64,000 nucleotides of DNA from Anderseniella sp963700735 (GCA_963700735.1 CAVOYR010000007.1:372001-436000); one strand, 5' to 3'; shown: positions 46,533 through 55,741, counted from the first letter of the stretch. Program-made: numbers and translations. Notes: generated by a model not told the origin, from the letters alone.

Positions 46533-46715
46533 TCACTGAGCTCCACAACCTCAGATGCAGGGCAATGCGCTGCCGGGCGTCCGGCAAACAGTGGCCTTGC
46601 AAATCATTTCCTCAATCCTGTTTATGTTGACCGCGCGCCCATGTAAACTGTGCTGGTTCCGGTGGGGGCAAATCTATTCAGCGTGTTGGCACTGTTTGCG
46701 GCATGCACATCCGGC

Positions 46716-47339
46716 ATGAATCGGACGGACAAGGCTGTGACTGGATTGAGCATTGGACGGTTGATGTTTTCCGCTCTGGCGATCGCGGTCGCCGGTGGCA
46801 TCGTCTATGCGGTGTCCGATACGCAGCAGCCGGCAACGCTCAGCGTGGCGGAAGCCGCTCAGGGCGGGCAGGACGGACAGGCTCCGGCCGGCACGCAACC
46901 GGGCCAGGAAACCGGCTTTCCGCTGCCTCGATTCGTCAGCCTGAAAGCGGCCCGCGTCTACGTGCGCCGTGGCCCGTCCAGCGAACACGCCGTCGCCTGG
47001 GAGTTTCAGCGCAAGAACCTGCCGGTGGAGATCGTCGCGGAATCCAATCTCTGGCGCCGCATCCGCGACAGCGACGGCGCCGAGGGCTGGGTGTTCCACT
47101 CGCTGCTGTCAGGCCGGCGCACCGTCATCGCCGCACCTTGGGCGAAGGGCGAAACAATCGACCTGCTGGCCAGCGCCAGTGTCAGTGCGACACCTGTTGC
47201 ACGCGTCGGCTCCGGTGCCATTGGCGACCTTGAGTCCTGCGACGGCAAGTACTGCCAGGCGAAGTTCGGCGACTATGAGGGCTATGTTCCCCAGGACCGG
47301 CTATTCGGCGTCTATCCGGGTGAGAAGTTCGACAAGTGA
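46716..47339 (+). CDS. SH3-domain exported or membrane-anchored protein
   Basis: From the ATG at 46716 the protein has 207 residues. A hydrophobic N-terminal segment (LMFSALAIAVAGGIVYAV, about 16-33) is a signal anchor or signal peptide, followed by a Gln/Gly/Pro-rich linker and a bacterial SH3 (DUF1058-type) region: AARVYVRRGPSSEHAVAWEF, NLWRRIRDSDGAEGWVFHSLL, then a second SH3-like half ending in YEGYVPQDRLFGVYPGEKF. Such domains often bind peptidoglycan or peptide ligands; the target here is unknown. It is convergent with irr. Confidence 0.8.
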   Translation: MNRTDKAVTGLSIGRLMFSALAIAVAGGIVYAVSDTQQPATLSVAEAAQGGQDGQAPAGTQPGQETGFPLPRFVSLKAARVYVRRGPSSEHAVAWEFQRKNLPVEIVAESNLWRRIRDSDGAEGWVFHSLLSGRRTVIAAPWAKGETIDLLASASVSATPVARVGSGAIGDLESCDGKYCQAKFGDYEGYVPQDRLFGVYPGEKFDK

Positions 47340-47345
47340 CCCATT

Positions 47346-47380
47346 AAAAAACGCCGCCTGCGAATAAGGCAGACGGCGTT
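47346..47380 (-). terminator. Terminator of irr (minus strand)
   Basis: AACGCCG (47350-47356) and CGGCGTT (47374-47380) form the outer stem, and CTGC/GCAG extends it. On the minus strand the stem runs into TTTTTT (complement of the A run at 47346-47351). It lies 45 bases beyond the irr stop and just after the SH3 gene, so it may serve both. Confidence 0.7.
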
Positions 47381-47424
47381 GAACTGGTGTCGAAGGATGT
47401 AAGCGTCCGCAACGAAAGGCAGCG

Positions 47425-47850
47425 TCAGTCGTCTTTCTCAAGCCGGACGATGATGTCGATGCGGCCGATCCGCATGCCTTCGGGTGGCTGCGGCAAGCCG
47501 CCGACCGACAGGGCTTCGCTGTCGATGTCCATCAGCCGGCCTTCGTCCTCGAGATAGTAGTGATAATGGTTCGACGTGTTGGTGTCGAAATAGGTCTTGT
47601 GGCCCTCCACCGCAACTTCGCGCAGCAGGCCAGCCTCGGTGAACTGGTTGAGCGTGTTGTAGATGGTGGCGAGCGATACCTCGATGCCGGCGCGCATGGA
47701 TTCGGCGTGCAGCTGTTCGGCGCTGATGTGGCGGTCGCCGCTGCCGAACAGCAGAGTGCCAAGCGACATGCGCTGACGGGTCGGCCGCAGGCCGGCCTCG
47801 CGCAAACGGGCCTCCATGCTCTCGGCGGTTATCACTTCGTAAACGTGCAT
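47425..47850 (-). CDS. irr: Fur-family iron response regulator Irr
   Basis: Irr controls iron and heme genes in Hyphomicrobiales; it is active under low iron and responds to heme status. From the ATG at 47850 (MHVYEVITAES) the protein has 141 residues: winged helix LREAGLRPTRQRMSLGTLLF, SLATIYNTLNQFTEAGLLREV, and FDTNTSNHYHYYLEDEGRL. The frame extends to 47949 but family homology begins at 47850. The His-rich segment reads HYHYY, where the Irr family usually has three consecutive His. Adjacent divergent fabA is the usual Hyphomicrobiales neighbour. Confidence 0.93.
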   Translation of the reverse strand: MHVYEVITAESMEARLREAGLRPTRQRMSLGTLLFGSGDRHISAEQLHAESMRAGIEVSLATIYNTLNQFTEAGLLREVAVEGHKTYFDTNTSNHYHYYLEDEGRLMDIDSEALSVGGLPQPPEGMRIGRIDIIVRLEKDD

Positions 47851-48088
47851 TATAGTCCTGATAAACGGCAATTCCGGGCCGGTAATGCCCCTGATTAACG
47901 CCCTGTATAACGCCAAATCGCCGAATGCGCAATGTGCACTCCGGACCATGGTTACACCGGGACGAGACGCCGCTTAGTGCTTTCACACATTGTTTCGATA
48001 TGTTACGAAAATGCGGCTACAGGGGTGGCTGACCGCGTGCCGGTTGCGGCATGCATCAGCGGTACAATGAGATCAGGGCGCAGGATCG

Positions 48089-48613
48089 ATGAGCGAAAGA
48101 CAGGGGCAATTTTCCTACGAGGAACTGCTGGCATGCGGACGCGGTGAACTGTTCGGTCCCGGCAATGCACAGCTTCCCCTGCCGCCGATGCTGATGTTCG
48201 ATCGCATCACGTCGATCACGGAAGACGGCGGCTCGGCCGGCAAGGGCCAGGTCGTCGCCGAGTTCGACGTCAACCCGGACCTGTGGTTCTTTGCCTGCCA
48301 CTTCCAGGGCGATCCGGTGATGCCGGGCTGCCTCGGTCTTGATGCGCTGTGGCAGCTCACCGGGTTTTTCCTTGGCTGGATGGGTGCACCCGGCAGGGGC
48401 CGCGCACTCGGCGTCGGCGAGGTCAAGTTCACCGGCATGGTGACACCGAAGATCAGGAAGGTTGAATACGTCGTCGACGTGCAACGCCTGATCATGCGCA
48501 AGCTCAACATGGCCATCGCCGACGGCATCATGAAGGCGGACGGCGAAGTCATCTACACCACGACGGGCATGCGCGTCGGCACCTTCACCCCGGACCAGGA
48601 AGCCAAGGGCTGA
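48089..48613 (+). CDS. fabA: 3-hydroxydecanoyl-ACP dehydratase/isomerase
   Basis: Makes trans-2- and cis-3-decenoyl-ACP, the branch point of anaerobic unsaturated fatty acid synthesis. The 174-residue hot-dog-fold protein has the catalytic His in FFACHFQGDPVMPGCLGLDA (catalytic His in ACHF) and LWQLTGFFLGWMGAPGRGRA. It is the first gene of fabA-fabB-fabI and is divergent from irr. The start is the ATG at 48089. Confidence 0.97.
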   Translation: MSERQGQFSYEELLACGRGELFGPGNAQLPLPPMLMFDRITSITEDGGSAGKGQVVAEFDVNPDLWFFACHFQGDPVMPGCLGLDALWQLTGFFLGWMGAPGRGRALGVGEVKFTGMVTPKIRKVEYVVDVQRLIMRKLNMAIADGIMKADGEVIYTTTGMRVGTFTPDQEAKG

Positions 48614-48658
48614 GCGCTCGCAAGCGCTCACACCCTTCAGGGAGGCCAGAGACAGACA

Positions 48659-49876
48659 ATGAGACGCGTGGTTGTTACCGGACTCGGTATCGTATCCAGC
48701 ATCGGCTCGAACTCGCAGGAAGTCACGGCTTCGCTGCGCGAGGCGAAGTCCGGCATCGTCAAGGCCGACGATTATGAACGCCTCGGCTTCCGTTGCCAGG
48801 TTCACGGCGCCCCGACCATAGATCTCGATTCGGCCATCGACCGCCGGGTCCGCCGGTTCATGGGCGATGGCGCCGCCTGGAACTGGGTGGCGATGCAGCA
48901 GGCCATCATGGATTCAGGCCTCGAGGAAGGCGACATCAAGAACGAGCGTACCGGCATCATAATGGGCTCGGGCGGACCGTCCACCCGTACCATCGTGCAG
49001 GCTGCCGACACCACCCGCGAGAAGAGCCCGAAGCGCGTTGGCCCGTTCGCGGTACCTGCTGCCATGTCGTCGACCAACTCGGCAACGCTGGCCGTGCCGT
49101 TCGGCATCAAGGGCGTCAACTACTCGATCTCCTCGGCCTGTGCCACGTCCACCCATTGCATAGGCAACGCGGCTGAACTGATCCAGTGGGGCAAGCAGGA
49201 CATCATGTTCGCCGGCGGTGGCGAGGAGCTCGACTGGACCCTGTCGGTGCTGTTCGACGCAATGGGCGCGATGTCGTCCGACTTCAACGCAACCCCGGCC
49301 AGAGCCTCGCGCGCCTATGACAAGAACCGAGACGGGTTCATCATCGCTGGCGGCGGCGGCACGCTGGTACTGGAAGAACTTGAGCACGCCAAGGCACGCG
49401 GCGCGAAGATCTACTGCGAGCTGGTTGGCTATGGCGCAACCTCCGATGGCTACGACATGGTGCAGCCGTCCGGCGAAGGGGCTGCGCGCTGCATGCGCCA
49501 GGCGCTGTCGACCGTCCGGGAGAAGGTTGACTACATCAACCCGCATGCCACCTCGACCCCGATCGGGGACCTGCGCGAGATCGAGGCCATCCGCGAGGTG
49601 TTCGGCAAGGATGTTCCGCCGATCTCGGCGACCAAGTCCCTGACCGGTCATTCGCTCGGTGCGGCAGGCGTGCAGGAGGCGATCTACTCGATCCTCATGA
49701 TGACCAACGGCTTCATCTGCGAAAGCGCCAATATCGAGGAGCTTGATCCGGAGTTCGCCGACATGCCGATCATGCGCGAACGCCGCGACAATGCCGAACT
49801 GAACGTGGTGCTGTCCAACAGCTTCGGCTTTGGCGGCACCAACGGAACACTGGTATTCCAGCGCTACAACGGGTAA
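48659..49876 (+). CDS. fabB: 3-oxoacyl-ACP synthase I (FabB)
   Basis: Beta-ketoacyl-ACP synthase needed to elongate cis-3-decenoyl-ACP made by FabA. The 405-residue thiolase-fold enzyme has the Cys-His-His triad: Cys in SSACATSTHCIGNAAE, His in INPHATSTPIGDLREIE and His in KSLTGHSLGAAGVQEA. The N-terminus MRRVVVTGLGIVSSIGSN and C-terminal SNSFGFGGTNGTLVFQ are typical. The ATG has GGGAGG about 12 bases upstream. Confidence 0.98.
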   Translation: MRRVVVTGLGIVSSIGSNSQEVTASLREAKSGIVKADDYERLGFRCQVHGAPTIDLDSAIDRRVRRFMGDGAAWNWVAMQQAIMDSGLEEGDIKNERTGIIMGSGGPSTRTIVQAADTTREKSPKRVGPFAVPAAMSSTNSATLAVPFGIKGVNYSISSACATSTHCIGNAAELIQWGKQDIMFAGGGEELDWTLSVLFDAMGAMSSDFNATPARASRAYDKNRDGFIIAGGGGTLVLEELEHAKARGAKIYCELVGYGATSDGYDMVQPSGEGAARCMRQALSTVREKVDYINPHATSTPIGDLREIEAIREVFGKDVPPISATKSLTGHSLGAAGVQEAIYSILMMTNGFICESANIEELDPEFADMPIMRERRDNAELNVVLSNSFGFGGTNGTLVFQRYNG

Positions 49877-49954
49877 TCACCACCTCAACGGGTTTGGTGA
49901 GGCACGACCGCCTTGAGGGGTGGCAGTGCCGATTGGGAATTTTCAGGACCAGGC

Positions 49955-50776
49955 ATGATTGAAATCAAGAGCGATCTGATGAAGGGCCGCCGTGGCCTCG
50001 TCATGGGCGTTGCCAACGACCATTCGATAGCCTGGGGCATTGCCCGGGCGCTGCGCGAGCATGGCGCGGAACTGGCGTTCACCTACCAGGGCGATGCCTT
50101 CGGCAAGCGGGTTGAGCCGCTGGCGCAAAGTGCAGGTTCAAGCCTGGTGATGTCTTGTGATGTCGAGGATGTCACGACCGTCGATGCGGTGTTCGACCGG
50201 CTCAGGGCCGAGTGGGGGTCCATCGACTTCCTGGTTCATGCCATCGCCTATTCCGACAAGAATGAACTCAAGGGTCTCTACGCCGACACCTCTCGTGAGA
50301 ACTTCACCCGCACCATGATCATCTCGTGCTTCTCGTTTACCGAGATCGCAAAGCGGGCTGCCGCCATGATGAACGAGGGCGGCTCCATGGTGACGCTGAC
50401 CTATGGCGGCGCCACCCGCGTGATGCCCAACTACAACGTCATGGGCGTGGCCAAGGCGGCTCTCGAGGCGTCCGTTCGCTACCTCGCAGCGGACTTCGGA
50501 CCAAGCGGCATCCGCGTCAACGCCATCTCGGCCGGCCCGATGCGGACACTGGCCGGTGCCGGCATTTCCGGCGCGCGCTCGATGTTCTCGTTCCAGCGTC
50601 AGCACTCGCCTTTGCGCCGTCCGGTCGCGCTGGAGGAAGTGGGTGGAGCAGGTCTCTACCTGCTGTCACCGCTGGCCGGCGGCGTGACGGGTGAAGTGCA
50701 CTTCGTCGATTCCGGCTACAACATCATCTCGACGCCGCGCCCCGAAGACATGGGCACCGTCAAGGCCGAAGACTGA
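49955..50776 (+). CDS. fabI: Enoyl-ACP reductase (FabI)
   Basis: NADH-dependent final reductase of the fatty acid elongation cycle. The 273-residue short-chain dehydrogenase has the FabI nucleotide motif GRRGLVMGVANDHSIAWGIA and the Tyr-x6-Lys active site in PNYNVMGVAKAALEAS, with the family's YADTSRENFTRTM and SARSMFSFQRQHSPLRRPV. The frame is open from 49913, but MIEIKSDLMKG at 49955 fits. It follows fabB by 78 bases. Confidence 0.96.
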   Translation: MIEIKSDLMKGRRGLVMGVANDHSIAWGIARALREHGAELAFTYQGDAFGKRVEPLAQSAGSSLVMSCDVEDVTTVDAVFDRLRAEWGSIDFLVHAIAYSDKNELKGLYADTSRENFTRTMIISCFSFTEIAKRAAAMMNEGGSMVTLTYGGATRVMPNYNVMGVAKAALEASVRYLAADFGPSGIRVNAISAGPMRTLAGAGISGARSMFSFQRQHSPLRRPVALEEVGGAGLYLLSPLAGGVTGEVHFVDSGYNIISTPRPEDMGTVKAED

Positions 50777-50779
50777 CCG

Positions 50780-51589
50780 TCAGCCAAAGTGTGACAGGTC
50801 GGTGATGGTTGGTTTGCGGCCATTGAGTGGATTGTCCGGGTTCCAGCGCAGCTTCGTGGTCATGAAGCGGGCGGCCAATGCATCGTACATCACCATGCGC
50901 CCGGCCAGGCTGTCGCCCATGCCGGCGATCTCCTTGATCACCTCCATCGCCTGCATCGACCCGATCACGCCGGTGAGGGCACCGACGATACCGGCCTCCT
51001 CGCACGAGGGGATGAGCCCGTCCGGTGGAATGTCCGGATGCAGGCAGCGATAGCTTGGGTAAGGCGTGCCGTCGTCGTGCTTGAGGTGCGGCTTGAAGGT
51101 TGAAAGCTGCCCGTCGAACTGCCCGACCGCCGCCGACACCAGCGTCTTGCCTGAAAGGTAGCAGGCGTCCGACACCAGGAACCGGGTGCGGAAGTTGTCA
51201 CAGCCGTCAGCCACGATGTCATAGTCTGCAATGAGCGATATGGCGTTGGACGCATCGAGCCGTACCGTGTGCTCGACCACTTCGACATTCGGGTTGAGTT
51301 CACGCAGCCGGGTGGCGGCGCTCGTGGTTTTGGCAAGCCGCGACCTGGCGCCAGCCGTGTCGTGGATTATCTGGCGTTGCAGGTTCGACAGGCTGACGCT
51401 GTCGTTGTCCACCACGCCAATGGTGCCGATGCCGGCCGCGGCCAAATACAGCAGTGCCGGCGCGCCCAGCCCGCCCGCTCCGATCACCAGCACGCGTGCG
51501 GCCTTCAGCTTCTGCTGGCCCGGCCCGCCCAGTTCCCGCAGCACGATGTGGCGGGCGTAGCGTTCCAGCTCGTCGTCGCTCAAGGCCAT
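50780..51589 (-). CDS. MoeB/ThiF-family adenylyltransferase (HesA/MoeB/ThiF)
   Basis: E1-like enzyme that adenylates the C-terminal Gly-Gly of a ubiquitin-like sulfur carrier (MoaD or ThiS). The 269-residue protein has the nucleotide loop GAGGLGAPALLYLAAAGIG, DNDSVSLSNLQRQIIHD, the Arg finger region and GCDNFRTRFLVSDAC. Of the four zinc cysteines seen in E. coli MoeB, only one of the first pair is present (SYRCLHP), and the C-terminal CxxC is replaced by NPDNPLNG. No rhodanese domain is attached. Location before dut-coaBC is typical of Hyphomicrobiales. Confidence 0.85.
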   Translation of the reverse strand: MALSDDELERYARHIVLRELGGPGQQKLKAARVLVIGAGGLGAPALLYLAAAGIGTIGVVDNDSVSLSNLQRQIIHDTAGARSRLAKTTSAATRLRELNPNVEVVEHTVRLDASNAISLIADYDIVADGCDNFRTRFLVSDACYLSGKTLVSAAVGQFDGQLSTFKPHLKHDDGTPYPSYRCLHPDIPPDGLIPSCEEAGIVGALTGVIGSMQAMEVIKEIAGMGDSLAGRMVMYDALAARFMTTKLRWNPDNPLNGRKPTITDLSHFG

Positions 51590-51594
51590 CGGGG

Positions 51595-52056
51595 TCAGGT
51601 CCTGCCGGTGGAGCCGAAACCACCCTCGCCGCGTGGCGTCTGGTCGAGAAGTTCGGTCATGTCGATGCTTGCACGCGTAACGGGCGAGATTACCATCTGC
51701 GCAATGCGGTCACCGCGATTGACGGTGAACGGGTCAGCGCCAAGATTGATCAGAATCACCTTCACCTCGCCGCGATAATCCGCGTCAATTGTGCCCGGCG
51801 TGTTGAGGCAGGTCACACCATGCTGTGCGGCAAGGCCCGAGCGTGGCCGGATCTGGGCTTCGTACCCGGCTGGTAAGGCCAGGCAGAACCCGGTTTCGAT
51901 CACCGCGCGCTCGCCGGGCCTCAGCGTGACCGGGCCATCGGCAGGCGTAGCGGCGCGCACGTCCATGCCGGCTGCGTCCTGCGTGGCATAGCCGGGTGGC
52001 TGCAGCCCGAGACCGTGCTCGAGCCATTGCAGGCGGATGGTGACACCGCTGCTCAT
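51595..52056 (-). CDS. dut: dUTP diphosphatase
   Basis: Hydrolyses dUTP to dUMP and keeps uracil out of DNA. The 153-residue trimeric dUTPase has all five motifs: GMDVRAATPADGP, IRPRSGLAAQHGVTCL, NTPGTIDADYRGEVKVILIN, RGDRIAQMVISPV and the C-terminal lid EGGFGSTGRT. Its start overlaps the coaBC stop (ATGA), giving coupled translation of coaBC-dut. Confidence 0.97.
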   Translation of the reverse strand: MSSGVTIRLQWLEHGLGLQPPGYATQDAAGMDVRAATPADGPVTLRPGERAVIETGFCLALPAGYEAQIRPRSGLAAQHGVTCLNTPGTIDADYRGEVKVILINLGADPFTVNRGDRIAQMVISPVTRASIDMTELLDQTPRGEGGFGSTGRT

Positions 52057-53318
52057 GTGCCTTCGTGGACCATGGCAGCAAAGCGGCCGATCAGCTTTTC
52101 GGCGACCGCCTGCTTGCTCATCCTGTCCCAGCTTTCCACGCTGTCCTTGCCGATCAGGTGAACCGTGTTGCTGTTGCCGCCCATCACGCCGCCTTCATGG
52201 CTGACATCGTTGGCAACGATCAGGTCGGCAGCTTTCGTCTCGAGCTTCTTGCGGGCGTTGGTGACAACGTTCTCGGTTTCCGCGGCAAAGCCGATGACCA
52301 GGGCCGGGCGATCCTTTGTCCGGTGGCCGATAGTCTTCAGGATGTCCGGGTTCTCGGTGAGTTCAAGCGACGGCACCTTGCCGGAGCCATCCTTCTTCAT
52401 TTTCTGCTGCGCATCAGTTGCGCTGCGCCAGTCGGCCACGGCGGCGCAGAAGATGGCAATGTCGCACGGCATCTCGGTTTCGACGGCGGCCAGCATCTCG
52501 CGGGCAGTTTCAACCCGGATCAGTTCGACCCCCGGCGGAAGCGGCAACTGCACGGGACCGGATACCAGCACGACCTCTGCGCCGGCGGCGATGGCAGCCG
52601 CCGCCAGTGCATAGCCCTGCTTGCCGGACGAGCGGTTGGCGATGTAGCGCACCGGGTCGATGGGTTCATGGGTCGGCCCAGCGGTGATGACGACGCGGCG
52701 GCCCACCAGGGGACCATGTGCGAAGCCGTCCCCGGGATACCCGCTGGCGGCTGGCGAGGAAATGCCGCCGAGGAACTGCTCGATGGCAGCGAAGATGGCA
52801 GCCGGTTCGCTCATCCGGCCCGGTCCGAACTCGCCGCACGCCATGTCGCCGTCATCGGGGCCGGTGAACAGGACGCCGTCCTGCTTCAGCGTGGCGATGT
52901 TGCGCTGCGTCGCAGGGTGCTGCCACATCCGCACGTTCATGGCGGGCGCGACCAGCACGGGCTTGTCGGTTGCCATCAGCGCGGTGGAGGCAAGATCGTT
53001 GGCAAGGCCACCTGCCATCTTGGCCATCAGGTCGGCAGTGGCAGGTGCAACCACCACGAGGTCAGCCACGCGTGACAGCTGGATGTGGCCCATCTCGGCC
53101 TCGTCGGTCAGATCGAACAGGTCGGTATAGACCTTCTCGCCGGCGAGGCTGGCAACCGACAGGGCCGTGACGAACTCGGCACCGGCCCGTGTCAGGATGG
53201 GCGTCACCGCAATGCCAGCCTTGCGGCACAGCCTGATCAACTCCAGCGACTTGTACGCCGCGATGCCTCCGCCGATGACCAGCAGGATGCGTCCGTGTTC
53301 ATGACCGGTAGGGCTCAT
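52053..53318 (-). CDS. coaBC: Bifunctional phosphopantothenoylcysteine decarboxylase/phosphopantothenate-cysteine ligase
   Basis: Two consecutive steps of coenzyme A synthesis. About 421 residues from the ATG at 53318. The N-terminal CoaC flavin domain has GGIAAYKSLELIRLCRKAG, FVTALSVASLAGEKVYTDLFD (as a region), VAPATADLMAKMAGGLANDL and APAMNVRMWQHPATQRN. The C-terminal CoaB domain has RRVVITAGPTHEPIDPVRYIANRSSG (as a region), CAAVADWR and the ligase loop. Frame opens at 53351; the shorter start is a family-fit choice. Confidence 0.96.
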   Translation of the reverse strand: MSPTGHEHGRILLVIGGGIAAYKSLELIRLCRKAGIAVTPILTRAGAEFVTALSVASLAGEKVYTDLFDLTDEAEMGHIQLSRVADLVVVAPATADLMAKMAGGLANDLASTALMATDKPVLVAPAMNVRMWQHPATQRNIATLKQDGVLFTGPDDGDMACGEFGPGRMSEPAAIFAAIEQFLGGISSPAASGYPGDGFAHGPLVGRRVVITAGPTHEPIDPVRYIANRSSGKQGYALAAAAIAAGAEVVLVSGPVQLPLPPGVELIRVETAREMLAAVETEMPCDIAIFCAAVADWRSATDAQQKMKKDGSGKVPSLELTENPDILKTIGHRTKDRPALVIGFAAETENVVTNARKKLETKAADLIVANDVSHEGGVMGGNSNTVHLIGKDSVESWDRMSKQAVAEKLIGRFAAMVHEGT

Positions 53319-53363
53319 TGTGCTGTTCCGGTAGCCGGTGTCTTCATTCATGAAGGCACCATC

Positions 53364-54944
53364 CTACATCAGTTGTGCGACGGCAAGCACCACCAGTGCG
53401 ATGGCGCCAACCCACAATGCGAGCCGGGTGGACGCGGACTGGCGCGCCTGCGCCCGGGCCATCTGGTCGGTTGTCTCGGGGTCCAGCCGGATACCGCCCG
53501 ATTGCGCCATCGATGAAAGCAGCGTGGTGGCCTGGCTGGCCTCGCGCATCAGCTCCGGGAAGGCGGCAGCCAACCGGCCCAGCGAGGCCGCGCCATCAGC
53601 AGCTTCACCAAGGCGCGCGCGCGGGCCGAAGTTCTGCTCGACCCACTCGGCCACGACGGGTTCTGCGGTGACCCAGATGTTGAGGTTGGGGTTGAAACTG
53701 CGAGCCACGCCCTCGACCACCACCATGGTCTTCTGCAGCAGGATCAGCTGCGGTTGCGTGGCCATGGCGAACTGGCCGGTGACCTCGAACAGCTGCGTCA
53801 GCAGCCGCGCCATGGAGATGTCGGCCGATGCTCGCCCCATGATCGGTTCACCAATGGCGCGAAGCGCCTGCGCGAACAGGTGAACGTCCTGCGAGGCCGG
53901 CACGTAACCGGCCTCGAAATGCACCTCGGCGATGCGCAGGTAATCGCGCTTGATGAAGCCCCACAGGATCTCCGCCAGAAAGCGCCGTTCCTTGACGCTC
54001 AGCCGGCCCATGATGCCGTAGTCGACCGCCACGAGGTTGTTGTCGCGATCGATGAACAGGTTGCCCTGGTGCATGTCGGCATGGAAAAACCCGTCGCGCA
54101 TTGCGTGGCGCAGGAACGACTGGATCACCGTGTCGCCGAGCAGGGGCAGGTCAAGGCCGGATGATGCAAGCGCTTGCGTGTCGGTGAGCGCGATGCCGTC
54201 GATCCACTCGCTGGTCAGCACCCGGCGCGAGGTTTCCTGCCAGTAAACCTGGGGCACCCGGAAGCCCGGATCGTCACGGGTGTTCTCGGCCATCTCGGAC
54301 ATGGCGGCTGCCTCGAGCCGCAGGTCCATCTCCAGCTCGACCGAGCGCTCCAGCGTTTCAACCGCGTTGACCAGCCGCAACCGGCGCGCTTCGGCCGAGG
54401 CGCGTTCGGCCAGCCGGGCGGCGGTGAAGAACGTGTCCAGGTCATCGCGGAAGCGGCGTTCGACACCGGGCCGCAGCACCTTGACCGCCACCTCGCGCCG
54501 GGCTCCATCAGGGCCGGTCAGTTCACCCTTGTGGACCTGGGCAATCGAGGCTGCCGCAATCGGGCCGGACAGGTCGGCAAAGATTTCGCCGGAAGGCCGG
54601 CCAAGCCCGGTCCGGATGCTCTCGCGCGCCTCGTCCATGGAAAACGGCGCCATGCGGTCCTGCAACTGGCGCAGTCCCCTGGCATGTTCCGGACCGATCA
54701 TGTCGGGCCGGGTGGCGAGGAATTGTCCCAGCTTGATATAGCTTGGGCCGAGTTCTTCCAGCGCATTGGCAAGGGCGCTGCTCTCGGCCCTGGACCGGGT
54801 CTTCCCGGCCCCCATCAGGCGCAGTGCGGTGCGCGCAGGCGCAGGCACCTGCGGGTCTGCGAGCACGCCGTCAAAGCCGCCATGCCGGGCGATCACGCGG
54901 GCCGCGCGCACAAGCTTTGCGATATGTCTGATCCGGCGCAACAT
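53364..54944 (-). CDS. ubiB: Ubiquinone biosynthesis kinase-like protein UbiB
   Basis: ABC1/ADCK-family atypical kinase required for ubiquinone synthesis. The 526-residue protein has the KxGQ motif in LGPSYIKLGQFLATRPDMIG, the Ala-rich loop in AAASIAQVHKGEL, VDYGIMGRLSVKER (metal-binding region) and a C-terminal hydrophobic anchor (LALWVGAIALVVLAVAQLM, about 505-524). It follows ubiE on the minus strand, 20 bases apart, so ubiE-ubiB-coaBC-dut are probably co-transcribed. Confidence 0.95.
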   Translation of the reverse strand: MLRRIRHIAKLVRAARVIARHGGFDGVLADPQVPAPARTALRLMGAGKTRSRAESSALANALEELGPSYIKLGQFLATRPDMIGPEHARGLRQLQDRMAPFSMDEARESIRTGLGRPSGEIFADLSGPIAAASIAQVHKGELTGPDGARREVAVKVLRPGVERRFRDDLDTFFTAARLAERASAEARRLRLVNAVETLERSVELEMDLRLEAAAMSEMAENTRDDPGFRVPQVYWQETSRRVLTSEWIDGIALTDTQALASSGLDLPLLGDTVIQSFLRHAMRDGFFHADMHQGNLFIDRDNNLVAVDYGIMGRLSVKERRFLAEILWGFIKRDYLRIAEVHFEAGYVPASQDVHLFAQALRAIGEPIMGRASADISMARLLTQLFEVTGQFAMATQPQLILLQKTMVVVEGVARSFNPNLNIWVTAEPVVAEWVEQNFGPRARLGEAADGAASLGRLAAAFPELMREASQATTLLSSMAQSGGIRLDPETTDQMARAQARQSASTRLALWVGAIALVVLAVAQLM

Positions 54945-54964
54945 GGATTGGGCCCCGCCCGCCT

Positions 54965-55741
54965 TCAGATCTTCCAGCCGGAATGGATCGCCACGATGCC
55001 GCCCGTCAGCAGGCGGTGGCTGGCGCGCTGGAAGCCCGCCTCCCGGATCATGTTTTCAAACGCCACTGGCGGCGGGAACTTGCGGATGCTTTCGACGAGG
55101 TAACGGTATGGATCACCGTCTCCGGTCACGATCTTGCCGACGGCAGGGATCACCGTCATCGAGTAGGCCTCGTAGAACTGGTCCATGCCGGGCACGTCGA
55201 CGTGGGAGAACTCAAGGCACATGAACCGCCCGCCGGGCTTCAGTACGCGCCAGGCTTCGGCCAGTGCGCGGTCGATGTGGGTGACATTGCGGATGCCGAA
55301 CGAGATCGTGTAGGCGTCGAAGCTCGAATCGGGAAACGCCAGGTGTTCCGCGTTGCCGACGGTGAAGCTGCATTTGCCCCCGGATTTCTCGGTGGACGCC
55401 CGGCGCGCACCTTCACGGACCATGTTCTCTGAAATGTCGGCGACGGTCACGTGCGTGCCGCTGCCACCTGCTGCGGCGATGCGGAAGGCAATGTCGCCGG
55501 TGCCGCCGGCCACGTCCAGCACCTTGAAGGCATGCGCGGTCTTCGGCGGGTTCAGCAGGGCAATGAAGTCGTCCTTCCACAGCCGGTGCAGGCCGGCCGA
55601 CATCAGGTCGTTCATCTGGTCATAGCGGGCCGCAACCTTGGCGAACACCTCGTTCACCAGGCCCTGCCGGTCCTGTTCCGAAACCGTGCGGAAGCCGAAC
55701 GACGTCTCGCCCGGCTTGATGTTGTCTTCGTTGCGTCCCAT
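54965..55741 (-). CDS. ubiE: Ubiquinone/menaquinone C-methyltransferase UbiE
   Basis: SAM-dependent C-methyltransferase of the ubiquinone ring. From the ATG at 55741 (MGRNEDNIKP) the protein has 258 residues: KVAARYDQMNDLMSAGLHRLWKDDF as the N-terminal signature, KVLDVAGGTGDIAFRIAAAG (SAM motif I), DAYTISFGIRNVTHIDRALAE and the C-terminal region with GMDQFYEAYSMTVIPAVGKI. The frame is open upstream to 56023 but overlaps mutM on the opposite strand; that extension is not expected to be coding. Confidence 0.96.
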   Translation of the reverse strand: MGRNEDNIKPGETSFGFRTVSEQDRQGLVNEVFAKVAARYDQMNDLMSAGLHRLWKDDFIALLNPPKTAHAFKVLDVAGGTGDIAFRIAAAGGSGTHVTVADISENMVREGARRASTEKSGGKCSFTVGNAEHLAFPDSSFDAYTISFGIRNVTHIDRALAEAWRVLKPGGRFMCLEFSHVDVPGMDQFYEAYSMTVIPAVGKIVTGDGDPYRYLVESIRKFPPPVAFENMIREAGFQRASHRLLTGGIVAIHSGWKI

